This document shows, piece by piece, positions 54,809-64,000 of a stretch of DNA of 64,000 nucleotides. The stretch's first letter is position 1. Each line of letters starts with the position of its first letter. The stretch spans positions 1,533,726 through 1,597,725 of the forward strand of contig NZ_LXUF01000001.1 of assembly GCF_001648895.1 (NCBI RefSeq), in the 5' to 3' direction. The translations under genes and the position numbers were made by a program. The notes under the pieces were generated by a model that was given only the letters and a program-made list of their open reading frames with translations, did no database searches and was not told the origin of the DNA. The DNA comes from Methylovorus sp. MM2. GTDB taxonomy: Bacteria; Pseudomonadota; Gammaproteobacteria; Burkholderiales; Methylophilaceae.

Positions 54809-56239
54809 CTAGCGAATGTGTTGGGTAATGTATTGTTTGATGGAATCGATATCTGCTTCCATCACTTCAAATCTTTGCGGCAGCGCGTCAAGCCCGTGCA
54901 AGCTTGCTGGGCGTTCTGGGTTTTGCCCAAGCGCTTCAACAATAGCCTCTTCAAACTTGGCTGGTAATGCAGTTTCTAGCACCAGCATCGGCACATCCGC
55001 TTCACGGTGCTCTAATGCAACCTTCAAACCGTCGGCGGTATGGGTATCGATAGTGACCCCATAATGGTCAAACGTATTACGTATCGTCTGCATGCGATTT
55101 GCATGATTGCTACTGCCGGAAATAAAGCCATAACCAGCGACTTTATCAAAATAGCCCTCTTCATTCAGGTCGAAAGCACCGCCGACATCGACCTTGCTCC
55201 ATAACTGACGCACTTTTTCTGTATTACGACCAACCAGATCGAAAACAAAGCGTTCGAAATTAGACGCTTTGGAGATGTCCATTGATGGGCTGGATGTATG
55301 GTATGTATTGGCAGACCCGCGAGGACGATAGATACCTGTTCTAAAGAACTCATCCAATACATCGTTCTCATTGGTTGCGACCAATAGCTTTTTGATAGGC
55401 AACCCCATCATACGCGCGACATGGCCCGCGCATACATTACCAAAATTACCCGAAGGCACTGAGAAGCTCACTTGCTCAGCATTGGTCTTGGTTACAGCAA
55501 AATAACCCTTAAAGTAGTACACCACTTGTGCAACAACGCGCGCCCAATTGATAGAATTGACTGCACCGATCTTGCTTTGCGCCTTGAATGCAAGATCATT
55601 TGATACCGCTTTGACTATATCCTGGCAATCATCAAACACACCGTTAATAGCAATATTAAAGATGTTCTCATCTTGCAAAGAGAACATCTGCGCTGTCTGA
55701 AAACGGCTCATCTTTTTATGTGGGGACAACATGAATACACGCACACCTTTTTTGCCACGCATCGCATATTCAGCAGCAGATCCCGTGTCACCAGAGGTAG
55801 CACCGAGAATGTTGGTTTCTTGCCCCTCTTTAGCCAGCACATACTCAAAAAGATTGCCTAACAACTGCATGGCGATATCTTTGAACGCAAGCGTTGGGCC
55901 ATTAGAAAGCGACAATAAGTAAAGATTATCTTCAAGCTTAAGGGTTGGCGTAATATCTTCAGCGCTCTGCTCATCACGCGCATAGGCATAGACCTCTGCA
56001 CGATACGTTTTGTCTACGATAGTGCGCAGGTCGCTCGCAGGGATATCATCGATCAAGCGCGAAAGGATCGTAAATGCAAGATCACGGTAGTTCATGCCGC
56101 GCATCGCATTTAAATCAGCGTCATCGAAGTGGGGATAAGCCTCTGGCATATACAGACCGCCATCAGGAGCTAGTCCGCCAAGGAGTATCTCGCTGAAACT
56201 CAATGCAGGCGATTGCCCGCGGGTACTGATATATTTCAT
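54809..56239 (-). CDS. thrC: Threonine synthase
   Basis: A 476-residue PLP enzyme making threonine from O-phosphohomoserine. The PLP Lys lies in LSNGPTLAFKDIAMQLLG, and LGATSGDTGSAAEYAMRGK and VPSGNFGNVCAGHVARMMGLP are conserved. The N-terminal YISTRGQSPALSFSEILLGGLAPDGGLYMPE is typical of the long proteobacterial class. The gene lies 3 bases after hom in an operon. Confidence 0.95.
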   Translation of the reverse strand: MKYISTRGQSPALSFSEILLGGLAPDGGLYMPEAYPHFDDADLNAMRGMNYRDLAFTILSRLIDDIPASDLRTIVDKTYRAEVYAYARDEQSAEDITPTLKLEDNLYLLSLSNGPTLAFKDIAMQLLGNLFEYVLAKEGQETNILGATSGDTGSAAEYAMRGKKGVRVFMLSPHKKMSRFQTAQMFSLQDENIFNIAINGVFDDCQDIVKAVSNDLAFKAQSKIGAVNSINWARVVAQVVYYFKGYFAVTKTNAEQVSFSVPSGNFGNVCAGHVARMMGLPIKKLLVATNENDVLDEFFRTGIYRPRGSANTYHTSSPSMDISKASNFERFVFDLVGRNTEKVRQLWSKVDVGGAFDLNEEGYFDKVAGYGFISGSSNHANRMQTIRNTFDHYGVTIDTHTADGLKVALEHREADVPMLVLETALPAKFEEAIVEALGQNPERPASLHGLDALPQRFEVMEADIDSIKQYITQHIR

Positions 56240-56242
56240 AGG

Positions 56243-57556
56243 TTAACGGCCTAATTCTTCCATACGCAGACGCGTCACTTTGCCTGAGATAGCAGATAAA
56301 GCTTCGATCTCGGCAATTGCCGCATCCATATTCTTTTCTATTGTGATATGCGTCAGGATGATGATATCCGCAGCATCTTCACCATCTGCAGGTTCTTTTT
56401 GCATCATCGCATCGATTGAGATAGCCCGGTCAGCCAGCACTTTAGTGACTTCAGCCAAGACGCCCGGTTTATCCAAAGCGCGCAGGCGCAGATAATAGGC
56501 ACTATTGATTTCACGGATTGGCAATATAGCTAATGTAGCTAATTCGCTCGATTGGAATGCAAGCATCGGAACGCGTTGTGCCGCATCGATCAACTGGGCA
56601 CGCGATACATCAACAAGATCGGCAACTACAGCACTTGCTGTTGGTTCAGCACCAGCACCAGCGCCGTAATAAAGCGTTGGGCCAACTGCATCCCCTTTAA
56701 CCACCACAGCATTCATCGCGCCATTCACATTTGCGATCAAGCGTTTTTCCGGGATAAGCGTTGGATGTACGCGTAACTCAACACCTTTATCTGTTCGTTT
56801 GCTAATGCCTAACAACTTAACGCCGTAGCCAAGTTCTTCAGCATAGCGTATGTCTTCACCTTGCAGATTGGATATGCCCTCGGTGTAGGCTTTATCGAAC
56901 TGCATAGGCATGCCAAAGCCAATAGCTGCCATGATAGTGAGCTTATGTGCGGCATCAATGCCTTCCACGTCAAAAGTCGGGTCAGCTTCTGCATAACCCA
57001 ACCGCTGCGCTTCTTTCAACACATCAGCGAAATCCAGACCTTTTTCACGCATTTCAGTGAGAATAAAATTGGTTGTGCCATTGATGATGCCAGCGATCCA
57101 TTCGATGCGATTAGCACTTAAACCTTCTCGTAGCGCTTTAATGATAGGGATACCGCCAGCGACTGCAGCTTCATAGGCAACGATCACACCCTTTTTCTCA
57201 GCTGCTGCAAAAATCTCATTACCATGTACTGCCAGTAAGGCTTTGTTAGCAGTCACGACATGCTTGCCATTCTCGATCGCTTTTAGCACCAGTTCTTTTG
57301 CTAATGTGTATCCGCCAATCAGCTCGACAACCACATCGACATTCGGATCATTCACGACGTCGAACGCATCATCGGTCAACGCAATGTTGCCGCCAGTGAT
57401 TTGGCGTGCACGCTCAAGATCACGGTCAGCGACTTTTACGATATTGATCGCACGGCCAGCACGGCGCGCGATCTCATCCTGATTACGCTTAAGAACAGTA
57501 AATGTGCCGCCACCAACGGTGCCGATACCCAATAGACCTACATTCAACGGTTTCAT
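56243..57556 (-). CDS. hom: Homoserine dehydrogenase
   Basis: A 437-residue monofunctional enzyme (no aspartokinase domain). NAD(P)-binding GLLGIGTVGGGT, the catalytic core GGIPIIKALREGLSANRIEWIAGIINGTTNFILTEM, and a C-terminal ACT domain (about 350-420, YYLRLRALDKPGVLAEVTKVLADRAISIDAMMQ) for threonine feedback. The ATG at 57556 was preferred; the frame also opens with a TTG at 57574. It is followed by thrC. Confidence 0.95.
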   Translation of the reverse strand: MKPLNVGLLGIGTVGGGTFTVLKRNQDEIARRAGRAINIVKVADRDLERARQITGGNIALTDDAFDVVNDPNVDVVVELIGGYTLAKELVLKAIENGKHVVTANKALLAVHGNEIFAAAEKKGVIVAYEAAVAGGIPIIKALREGLSANRIEWIAGIINGTTNFILTEMREKGLDFADVLKEAQRLGYAEADPTFDVEGIDAAHKLTIMAAIGFGMPMQFDKAYTEGISNLQGEDIRYAEELGYGVKLLGISKRTDKGVELRVHPTLIPEKRLIANVNGAMNAVVVKGDAVGPTLYYGAGAGAEPTASAVVADLVDVSRAQLIDAAQRVPMLAFQSSELATLAILPIREINSAYYLRLRALDKPGVLAEVTKVLADRAISIDAMMQKEPADGEDAADIIILTHITIEKNMDAAIAEIEALSAISGKVTRLRMEELGR

Positions 57557-57580
57557 GCGTTCTATCACTTTCAATAAACT

Positions 57581-58813
57581 TTAACTCGCAGCGCCATGAC
57601 GCTTACGATAATTCTCAAGAAAACGGGCAATACGCTTGATCGCTTCAGTGAGGTCATCCACATTCGGTAGAAACACGACACGGAAATGATCTGAGGACTT
57701 CCAGTTGAAGCCGCTACCTTGCACAAGCAATACTTTTTCCTCAAGTAGCAAATCAAGGATGAACTGCTGATCATCCTCAATGGGGTAGACCTTAGGGTCG
57801 AGCTTGGGGAATAGATACATCGCAGCGGCTGGCTTTGTACAGGTCACTCCAGGAATCGCCGTTAATAACTCATAAGCAAGATCCCGTTGCTTGCATAGCC
57901 GACCCGTTGGCGCCACCAGATCATTGATGCTTTGGTAGCCGCCTAATGCAGTCTGAATCGCCAACTGACCTGGCACATTGGCACACAGACGCATCGAGGC
58001 GAGCATATTCAGGCCTTCAATATAATCCGTTGCGTGACGCTTCTCACCTGAGACCACTAGCCAGCCAGCACGGTAACCGCAGGTACGATAATTTTTGGAT
58101 AAACCATTGAATGTGACGAACAGCACATCATCAGCCAACGAGGCAACTGATGTATGGATATTTTCATCATAAAGCACTTTGTCGTAGATCTCATCAGCGA
58201 AAATGATGAGCTTATGATGGCGTGCGATCTCAATGACTTTTTCCAGAAAATCGGCTGGATAAAGCGCGCCTGTCGGATTATTTGGGTTGATCAGCACGAT
58301 ACCGCGTGTGTTCGCAGTGATCTTAGCCTCCATGTCTTCCAAGTCAGGTAGCCAGCCATCCTCTTCATTACAACGGTAATGCCTCGGCGCACCGCCAGCC
58401 AGTGTCACCGCAGCAGTCCATAAAGGATAATCCGGCATCGGTACTAATATCTGGTCGCCATTATTCAATAGCGCTTGCATCGCCATCACGATCAACTCGG
58501 AAACACCATTGCCGATGATGATGTCATCTATCGTTACACCCGCGATATTCTTCTGCTGCGTGTAATGCATGATGGCTTTTCGGGCAGCAAACAAACCTTT
58601 GGAATCGGTATAGCCCGATGCCTGATCCATATTGAGAATGACATCTTGCAGAATCTCTTCGGGTGCTGCAAAGCCGAATGGCGCTGGATTACCGATATTC
58701 AGCTTGATGATGCGGTGCCCTTCTTCTTCCATCTGCCGCGCACGCGCCAATACCGGGCCACGAATATCGTAGCAAACGTTATTGAGCTTGGTAGATTTAA
58801 GTATGGGATCCAT
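57581..58813 (-). CDS. alaA: Alanine/glutamate-pyruvate aminotransferase AlaA-like
   Basis: A 410-residue class I/II PLP aminotransferase. NIGNPAPFGF, GNGVSELIVMAMQALLNNGDQILVPMPDYPLW, NPNNPTGALY and the PLP Lys in GLSKNYRTCGYRAGWLV match AlaA/YfbQ, which makes alanine from pyruvate and glutamate. In Methylophilaceae-like genomes it commonly precedes hom; here the gap is 24 bases, so it probably heads the threonine operon. Confidence 0.9.
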   Translation of the reverse strand: MDPILKSTKLNNVCYDIRGPVLARARQMEEEGHRIIKLNIGNPAPFGFAAPEEILQDVILNMDQASGYTDSKGLFAARKAIMHYTQQKNIAGVTIDDIIIGNGVSELIVMAMQALLNNGDQILVPMPDYPLWTAAVTLAGGAPRHYRCNEEDGWLPDLEDMEAKITANTRGIVLINPNNPTGALYPADFLEKVIEIARHHKLIIFADEIYDKVLYDENIHTSVASLADDVLFVTFNGLSKNYRTCGYRAGWLVVSGEKRHATDYIEGLNMLASMRLCANVPGQLAIQTALGGYQSINDLVAPTGRLCKQRDLAYELLTAIPGVTCTKPAAAMYLFPKLDPKVYPIEDDQQFILDLLLEEKVLLVQGSGFNWKSSDHFRVVFLPNVDDLTEAIKRIARFLENYRKRHGAAS

Positions 58814-59002
58814 AATCGCCTAAGAATTACGTAAAATTAAGCATTACCTAAAATAATGTCTTATAAAGCATTTATATCGGATGGCTATTCAGTCGAACTG
58901 AATTCAAAACCAAGCCGGAAAAATATGCTATTTTACATTGACACAGGCTGTACAAGCAATTTAAGACTTCACTGATAACATATTGTTTACAACACCCAGC
59001 AA

Positions 59003-59395
59003 ATGAAACTTCACCTTACACAAGCGGCAGGCAACCAGTTAATCACAGGCTATGGCGAAGGCTGGGTCGAAGTGAACCATATTCGCTATACAGAGAACAT
59101 GATCGTGATGCCAGAAGCCGTCAAGGCAGACTGGGCGATTGGGAGTTTTGATGATTTATCTGAAGCCGCTTTTGTACAACTAGCCGAACTAAAACCAGAG
59201 GTTGTTTTACTTGGCACGGGAAAAACTCATCGATTCATACACCCAAAACTCAGTCGCGCACTGACAGAATCAGGCATAGGCATAGAGTGCATGGATACGG
59301 CAGCGGCTTGCAGAACTTACAACATATTGATGGCAGAAGGCCGCAATGTAGCTGCGGCCTTACTGCTATACGCAACTAAAGATATAAACGACTAG
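59003..59395 (+). CDS. Mth938-like (DUF498) protein
   Basis: A 130-residue protein of the Mth938/Xcc1710/DUF498 family. [26 protein letters not shown] and [31 protein letters not shown] are the family core. Human and bacterial members (NDUFAF3-like) are linked to respiratory complex assembly or remain uncharacterised. It converges on fabB with a 4-base 3' overlap. Confidence 0.85.
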   Translation: MKLHLTQAAGNQLITGYGEGWVEVNHIRYTENMIVMPEAVKADWAIGSFDDLSEAAFVQLAELKPEVVLLGTGKTHRFIHPKLSRALTESGIGIECMDTAAACRTYNILMAEGRNVAAALLLYATKDIND

Positions 59396-60618
59396 AGACC
59401 TTTACGCGAGAACACCAATGTTGCATTGGTGCCACCAAATCCGAAGCTGTTGGACAATGCAGTCTGCACATTGGCTTGATCGATACGTTTCTGCACGATA
59501 GGCAAACCTTCTGCGGCAGGGTCTAATGTTTCGATGTTGGCAGACGCAGCGATAAAGTCATTCTCCATCATCATCAGCGTGTAGATGGCCTCATTCACTC
59601 CAGCTGCACCCAGCGCATGGCCAGATAAAGACTTGGTCGAAGCAATCGCAGGTACCTTGCCATACGCACCATCACCAAAGACTTCACGAATCGCTTCAAG
59701 CTCTTTCGTATCGCCCACTGGCGTGCTGGTACCATGGGTATTGATGTAATCGACATCGCTAATGCCTTGCAAAGCAAGCTGCATGCAACGCACGGCACCC
59801 TCTCCACTTGGAGCAACCATATCATAACCATCTGAAGTCGCACCGTAACCAACGACTTCTGCATAGATCTTAGCGCCACGCGCCTTGGCATGCTCATACT
59901 CTTCAAGTACCAAGATACCGCCACCGCCAGAAATCACAAAACCATCGCGATCAGCATCGTAGGTACGTGATGCTTTATCAGGCGTATCGTTATATTTGCT
60001 AGACATCGCACCCATGGCGTCGAACAGGTAGGACAAGCTCCAATGCTCTTCTTCGCCACCTCCGGCAAACACGATATCCTGCTTGCCAAGCTGAATCTGC
60101 TCGACACCAGCACCGATACAATGCGCACTCGTTGAACAAGCAGAACTGATACTGTAGTTAACACCCTTAATCTTTGCACCAGTAGCCAGAGTAGCCACAA
60201 TACCACTACACATTGCTTTGGTGACCATATAGGGACCAACACGGCGGATGCCTTTCTCGGCAAGCACTCGGTTACTTTCTTCGATACTTTCGGTCGAAGG
60301 GCCACCACCACCGACAATAATACCGGTACGCACATTCGAGACCAGATCTTCGCCCAACCCGGCATCGCCAATCGCTTCTTGCAGAGCGATCCACGCATAG
60401 GCATGACCCTTGGCCATAAAGCGCATCAGTTTGCGGTCTATCAGTTCCTGCACGTTCAAATTCACAGAACCTGCAACATGCGAGCGCAACCCGTGGTCAG
60501 CGTATTCCTGCTGGAAACTAATACCAGAACGGCCTTCACGCAGACTATCCAGCACTTCAGATTTATTATTTCCGAGACTGGAAACGATCCCCATCCCGGT
60601 TACAACGACACGACGCAT
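59392..60618 (-). CDS. fabB: 3-oxoacyl-ACP synthase I
   Basis: A 408-residue KAS I elongating unsaturated fatty acids. The Cys-His-His triad is visible: Cys in [12 protein letters not shown], His in [11 protein letters not shown] and His in [17 protein letters not shown]. The terminal [14 protein letters not shown] is typical. Paired with fabA immediately upstream, the usual proteobacterial arrangement. Confidence 0.94.
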   Translation of the reverse strand: MRRVVVTGMGIVSSLGNNKSEVLDSLREGRSGISFQQEYADHGLRSHVAGSVNLNVQELIDRKLMRFMAKGHAYAWIALQEAIGDAGLGEDLVSNVRTGIIVGGGGPSTESIEESNRVLAEKGIRRVGPYMVTKAMCSGIVATLATGAKIKGVNYSISSACSTSAHCIGAGVEQIQLGKQDIVFAGGGEEEHWSLSYLFDAMGAMSSKYNDTPDKASRTYDADRDGFVISGGGGILVLEEYEHAKARGAKIYAEVVGYGATSDGYDMVAPSGEGAVRCMQLALQGISDVDYINTHGTSTPVGDTKELEAIREVFGDGAYGKVPAIASTKSLSGHALGAAGVNEAIYTLMMMENDFIAASANIETLDPAAEGLPIVQKRIDQANVQTALSNSFGFGGTNATLVFSRKGL

Positions 60619-60688
60619 GCGTGCTCCTCAAAATTTATAATGTATTCAACACTACTTTTATGTCAGGCATTATCCACCTGATCAAGAT

Positions 60689-61204
60689 TTAGAAGTTATC
60701 GGTACGTGTAAATAAGCCAACACGTAAATCATTGGCCGCATAGATTTCGCGTCCATCTATCTCCATATGGGCATCAGCAATGCCCATTACAAGCTTACGC
60801 ATGATCACACGCTTCAAATCGATCTTATAAGTCAGCATTTTACCAGTTGGCAAGACTTGTCCACTAAATTTTACTTCACCTGCACCAAGTGCACGACCCC
60901 GGCCTGGGCCACCCATCCAGCCAAGATAGAATCCGACCAATTGCCACATGGCATCAAGACCTAAACAACCTGGCATCACTGGATCGCCTTCAAAATGACA
61001 TTTAAAGAACCATAAGTCTGGATTAAGATCCAACTCTGCAGTGATCTGCCCATGTCCGTATTTACCGCCATCTTCAGTAATAGAGACGATACGATCGAAC
61101 ATTAGCATCGGTGGCAACGGCAGTTGTGCATTGCCTGCGCCAAACATTTCCCCACGTCCACAGGACAGAAGTTCTTCATAGGTAAAGCTATTTTGTTTTT
61201 GCAT
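60689..61204 (-). CDS. fabA: 3-hydroxydecanoyl-ACP dehydratase/isomerase
   Basis: A 171-residue hot-dog fold enzyme introducing the double bond of unsaturated fatty acids. [12 protein letters not shown], the catalytic His in [25 protein letters not shown] and the C-terminal [27 protein letters not shown] match FabA. It lies 70 bases before fabB on the same strand and is divergent from mxaR. Confidence 0.95.
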   Translation of the reverse strand: MQKQNSFTYEELLSCGRGEMFGAGNAQLPLPPMLMFDRIVSITEDGGKYGHGQITAELDLNPDLWFFKCHFEGDPVMPGCLGLDAMWQLVGFYLGWMGGPGRGRALGAGEVKFSGQVLPTGKMLTYKIDLKRVIMRKLVMGIADAHMEIDGREIYAANDLRVGLFTRTDNF

Positions 61205-61341
61205 TTAGTTTTTACTTTATGGGACACACCCGAATAAATTAACCGCTATTTTCGCCTGAAATGCTTTTTAACAAAAGCCCTAAGTCGTTTAAAGCTTAAT
61301 TATTGAATAAGATATAAGAATTGTTTACTAAAAAAAACAAG

Positions 61342-61363
61342 GTTGTTACAATTTGTTAACAAC
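61342..61363. promoter_or_regulatory. Palindrome in the fabA/mxaR divergent region
   Basis: Arms GTTGTTA (61342-61348) and TAACAAC (61357-61363) with 8 bases between, 34 bases before the mxaR ATG in an AT-rich divergent promoter region of 192 bases. Could be a regulator site for the methanol accessory cluster; unproven. Confidence 0.35.
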
Positions 61364-61396
61364 TATAAACATTAATATTTACTATGGAATATATCA

Positions 61397-62413
61397 ATGA
61401 GCGACCATCAGTTGGCCGACTGGCGCACGCATGCGCTAAAACTTGAATCTGAAGTCAATAAGGTAGTCGTCGGGCAGCAAACCCCTATCCGTTTAATCAC
61501 GACCGCTATTTTTGCACGCGGGCACGTATTGCTTGAAGGTGATGTTGGCGTTGGCAAGACCACCCTGCTCCGTGCTTTCACGCGCGGCATAGGTGGCGGC
61601 TATCAGCGGATTGAAGGCACGATCGACCTGATGCCGAATGATTTGGTCTATCACACCTACTTAGGCGAAGACGGTCGCCCACACGTAAGTCCGGGGCCGC
61701 TGCTTTCACAAGGAAAGAATCTATCCGTTTTCTTTTTTAACGAAATCAACCGTGCACGCCCACAAGTCCATTCTTTACTATTGCGCGTGATGGCTGAACG
61801 TACCTTATCCGCCTTCAATACGGAACATGAATTTCCGCATATGCTGGTCTTTGCTGACCGTAACCAAGTGGAAAAAGAGGAGACTTTCGAGATTCCTTCC
61901 GCAGCACGTGACCGCTTCATGATGGAGATTCCTATTTTCGTCCCTAGCGATGAAAACATCATGGAGTCACTGATCTTTGATACACGCTTCCATAATGTAG
62001 ATAAGCTCGTCGAGCAAGTATCTCAAGATGTTCTTCAGTTCGACCAACTCAACAGTTTTGCCGAGGTTATTCAGCAAACCGTTCAGGCAAGCGCAACACT
62101 CAGGCGTTATGCGTTGGACTTATGGCTTGCGACCAAGAACCCTGCAAAATATGGCATACAGATTCAAGGTGTGGACATCAACCGACTGGTAGTGGCAGGT
62201 GCCAGCCCACGCGGCATGGCGATGATGATGCGTGCCGCACGGGTGAATGCATGGCTGAATGGCCGTGATGCAGTCGTGCCTGAAGATATCCATGCAGTAT
62301 TCTATGAAACTATCGCACACAGGCTGGTATTCAGCCCTGTCTACGAGATGCGCCGAACAGAGATTGCACGTGAGTTATTAAGCAAGATCATCAACGCTAT
62401 CTCAGCGCCTTAA
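61397..62413 (+). CDS. mxaR: MoxR-type AAA+ ATPase of the methanol dehydrogenase cluster
   Basis: A 338-residue MoxR-family AAA+ chaperone. Walker A GDVGVGKTT (about 49-57), Walker B FFFNEINRARPQV with the MoxR-type NEINRA variant, sensor 1 around VFADRNQVEKEETFEIPSAARDRFMMEIP. MoxR ATPases work with DUF58/vWA proteins; the gene order mxaR-mxaS-mxaA identifies this as the methanol dehydrogenase maturation set. In calcium-MDH methylotrophs this set normally follows mxaFJGI; here divergent fabA is upstream instead. Confidence 0.88.
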   Translation: MSDHQLADWRTHALKLESEVNKVVVGQQTPIRLITTAIFARGHVLLEGDVGVGKTTLLRAFTRGIGGGYQRIEGTIDLMPNDLVYHTYLGEDGRPHVSPGPLLSQGKNLSVFFFNEINRARPQVHSLLLRVMAERTLSAFNTEHEFPHMLVFADRNQVEKEETFEIPSAARDRFMMEIPIFVPSDENIMESLIFDTRFHNVDKLVEQVSQDVLQFDQLNSFAEVIQQTVQASATLRRYALDLWLATKNPAKYGIQIQGVDINRLVVAGASPRGMAMMMRAARVNAWLNGRDAVVPEDIHAVFYETIAHRLVFSPVYEMRRTEIARELLSKIINAISAP

Positions 62414-62456
62414 ATGCTATATTTATTGATGTTGCTGCGATCCAAGAAAATGCGTC

Positions 62457-63320
62457 ATGCAGTCTGAGCTAGCAAAAGAGTTTAGTTACCAGATAGGCTG
62501 GCGTAGCCGTGGGCGTCATCCGGGCAGGCATATTAGCGCCCAACGTGGATTAGGCATGGATTTTGTAGGGCATGCGCCGTTGATTGCCTATCCAGATCCT
62601 CGTCGTATCGATCTGCGCCTGACGATACGTGACCCGTTCGAGCAGGTATTCGTCCGCATTTTCAACCAGCGCAGTGCCACCCCTGTTTATGTCGCCTGCG
62701 ATTTATCCGGCTCCATGGGCTTCTCTGGCGAGTACCAAAAACTACATACTGCCGCAGAGATCACAGCATCTGTTGCTTATTCGGCCTCTCGCGTCAATGA
62801 TCCGTTCGGGTTCATCGGTTTTGATCAATCTGTCAGAGAAGACTGGATCAGCCATTCCAGTACCCGTATGCAGAGCGCCTATTTATTGGCCGAAAAATTA
62901 AAAGACTATCAACCGCAACAGGTCGATGGCAGCGGCATACTGGAAATCACCCCTCACTTATCGCGGGAACGTGCATTAGTGTTTCTGATCTCTGACTTTC
63001 ATATGCCGCTCGATGTGCTGGAGCAGGCGATCATCAGCATGCAGCGTCACCATATCGTGCCTATCGTACTTTGGGATGCTGCTGAGTACCGTAAACTCCC
63101 TGAATTCGGTATCGCCCAGATCGTCGATAGAGAAAGCGGTGAGCGGCGTAGCCTGTTCTTGCGCGGAGATATGCATACGCGAATTCAGGCATCGTTTGCT
63201 GAGCGACGCGATGCACTTACTCAGCTTTTCATGCGCTATGACATACCGCCTTTCTTTATTGAAGAAGGTTTTAAAGCGGATGCACTTACCGAATATTTTT
63301 ACCAGTTTATGGCTGCCTGA
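62457..63320 (+). CDS. mxaS: MxaS-like DUF58/vWA-type protein
   Basis: A 287-residue protein with the DUF58 family core and a vWA-like metal site (ATPVYVACDLSGSMGFSG, that is DxSxS). It lacks transmembrane segments and probably works in the cytoplasm with the MoxR ATPase. The next gene starts directly at the stop codon, so translation is coupled. MxaS is required in the model methylotrophs for active methanol dehydrogenase. Confidence 0.85.
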   Translation: MQSELAKEFSYQIGWRSRGRHPGRHISAQRGLGMDFVGHAPLIAYPDPRRIDLRLTIRDPFEQVFVRIFNQRSATPVYVACDLSGSMGFSGEYQKLHTAAEITASVAYSASRVNDPFGFIGFDQSVREDWISHSSTRMQSAYLLAEKLKDYQPQQVDGSGILEITPHLSRERALVFLISDFHMPLDVLEQAIISMQRHHIVPIVLWDAAEYRKLPEFGIAQIVDRESGERRSLFLRGDMHTRIQASFAERRDALTQLFMRYDIPPFFIEEGFKADALTEYFYQFMAA

Positions 63321-64000
63321 ATGATGAACTTCACTAAACCTTTTATGATCCTGCTGCTCATCGGCATGCTGATTGTCAGTTTCTTTTTGGGGTTTTCTGC
63401 CACGACTCATGCAGAAGAATTAGAAGATGCGCCAAAGAATCCAAATCCGCCTGTGTATATCGTCGATATCAACCCAGTGCGCGACGTTGGTTACCATGTG
63501 GGCGATGTGCTCAATCGCACCGTGACGCTCAAGGTAGAAAAACCCTACAAGCTGCTACAAACATCCTTACCACTGACAGGCACTGAAAAGAAATATCGCG
63601 GTAAAGACCAAGGCGTTGAAGTGCGATCAGCCGTGCTTGAAGTATCGGATGACAGTAAATTTAATATCTATAAACTCGAGCTAAGCTATCAGGTCTTTAC
63701 AAGCAGTGTCGTCACCAAACCGAGCCAGCTGCCCCCTGAGCTTGTGAAGTTTGGCGGCAATGGGCGTGTATTCCAGGTGCGCATTCCCTCGTGGCCTTTC
63801 CGTATATCCCCATTGGCGGTGTATGGTGCAGTTAAGATCGAACGTGACATGAGCCAGTTCCGCGGCCCCTTACTTCTGGATGCTAAAAACAATCAATACA
63901 CGCTCTGGGCATTACTCACCCTACTTGCGCTCTCACTCATTGGCTTGGTTTACATTCTGGGTAGCAGGACATGGCTACCTCGTATGGGCGGCCCCTTTGC
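63321..64000 (+). CDS. mxaA: MxaA-like protein (runs off window)
   Basis: The frame is open from the ATG at 63321 (directly after the mxaS stop; a second ATG is at 63324) to the window edge, giving 226 residues. A signal peptide or anchor (about 1-32, MILLLIGMLIVSFFLGFSATTHA) precedes a periplasmic domain (NPPVYIVDINPVRDVGYHVGDVLNRTVTLKV); a second transmembrane segment occurs at about 195-214 (LWALLTLLALSLIGLVYILG). Known MxaA proteins are about 300 residues and needed for Ca2+ incorporation into methanol dehydrogenase. The rest lies outside the window. Confidence 0.85.
   Translation, partial: MMNFTKPFMILLLIGMLIVSFFLGFSATTHAEELEDAPKNPNPPVYIVDINPVRDVGYHVGDVLNRTVTLKVEKPYKLLQTSLPLTGTEKKYRGKDQGVEVRSAVLEVSDDSKFNIYKLELSYQVFTSSVVTKPSQLPPELVKFGGNGRVFQVRIPSWPFRISPLAVYGAVKIERDMSQFRGPLLLDAKNNQYTLWALLTLLALSLIGLVYILGSRTWLPRMGGPF

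Noticed and set aside
62416-62466. 17-residue leader ORF between mxaR and mxaS
   Set aside because: It has no ribosome site and looks like a chance hydrophobic ORF overlapping the mxaS start.

Overview
The window looks like a chromosome segment of a methylotrophic betaproteobacterium of the family Methylophilaceae (Methylotenera/Methylovorus/Methylophilus type). The evidence is the start of a methanol-dehydrogenase accessory cluster (mxaR-mxaS-mxaA) at the right edge, the pgl/gnd/zwf set that runs the dissimilatory ribulose-monophosphate (formaldehyde oxidation) cycle, a PEP-CTERM protein, and intermediate base composition. The genus is an inference; no rRNA gene is present to confirm it.

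Layout. 1-9 kb: 5' end of an hrpA-type helicase, small secreted and membrane proteins of unknown function, a BrkB/YihY membrane protein, a methyltransferase, a PhoA-type alkaline phosphatase and a 1006-residue autotransporter with a 17-unit, 21-residue passenger repeat. 9-18 kb: three regulatory/transport blocks: a NarL-type two-component system divergent from the autotransporter, the GTPase gene rbgA, and a truncated KdpD-like kinase with a KdpE-like regulator directly ahead of the K+ transporter kup; then a PEP-CTERM protein and a diguanylate cyclase. 19-30 kb: rep helicase, MFS transporter, AsmA-like protein, Sel1-repeat protein, ABC-F ATPase uup and a four-PAS diguanylate cyclase.

30-36 kb is the most accessory-looking part: a secreted nuclease, a multi-pass membrane protein, a GIY-YIG protein, two tiny overlapping membrane ORFs, and an AT-rich one-gene segment bounded by tRNA-Arg(CCT) and a degenerate copy of that tRNA's 3' end (a likely att pair). 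It is followed by a peroxiredoxin, a lipoprotein and the divergent HxlR regulator/qorB pair. 36-46 kb is housekeeping and C1 metabolism: metG, apbC, pgl, gnd, zwf, dcd, an Orn/Lys/Arg decarboxylase and folA.

46-51 kb holds a GlrK-QseG-GlrR-like system (sensor kinase, lipoprotein, sigma-54 activator). Immediately downstream lies a complete sigma-54 control region: a TGTC-N10-GACA activator box inside a perfect palindrome, consensus IHF sites and a -24/-12 promoter. It drives a secreted EF-hand/BON fusion protein and a second envelope protein. I consider this the best candidate for a little-described system in the window. 51-54 kb is an arsenic resistance locus (arsC, arsR, ACR3 pump) and a double-PepSY protein. 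54-61 kb carries the apparent operon alaA-hom-thrC-thyA on the minus strand, an Mth938-like protein, and fabB/fabA. 61.4 kb to the end is mxaR-mxaS-mxaA, with no mxaFJGI upstream inside the window.

No CRISPR array, insertion sequence, transposase, integrase or rRNA was seen.
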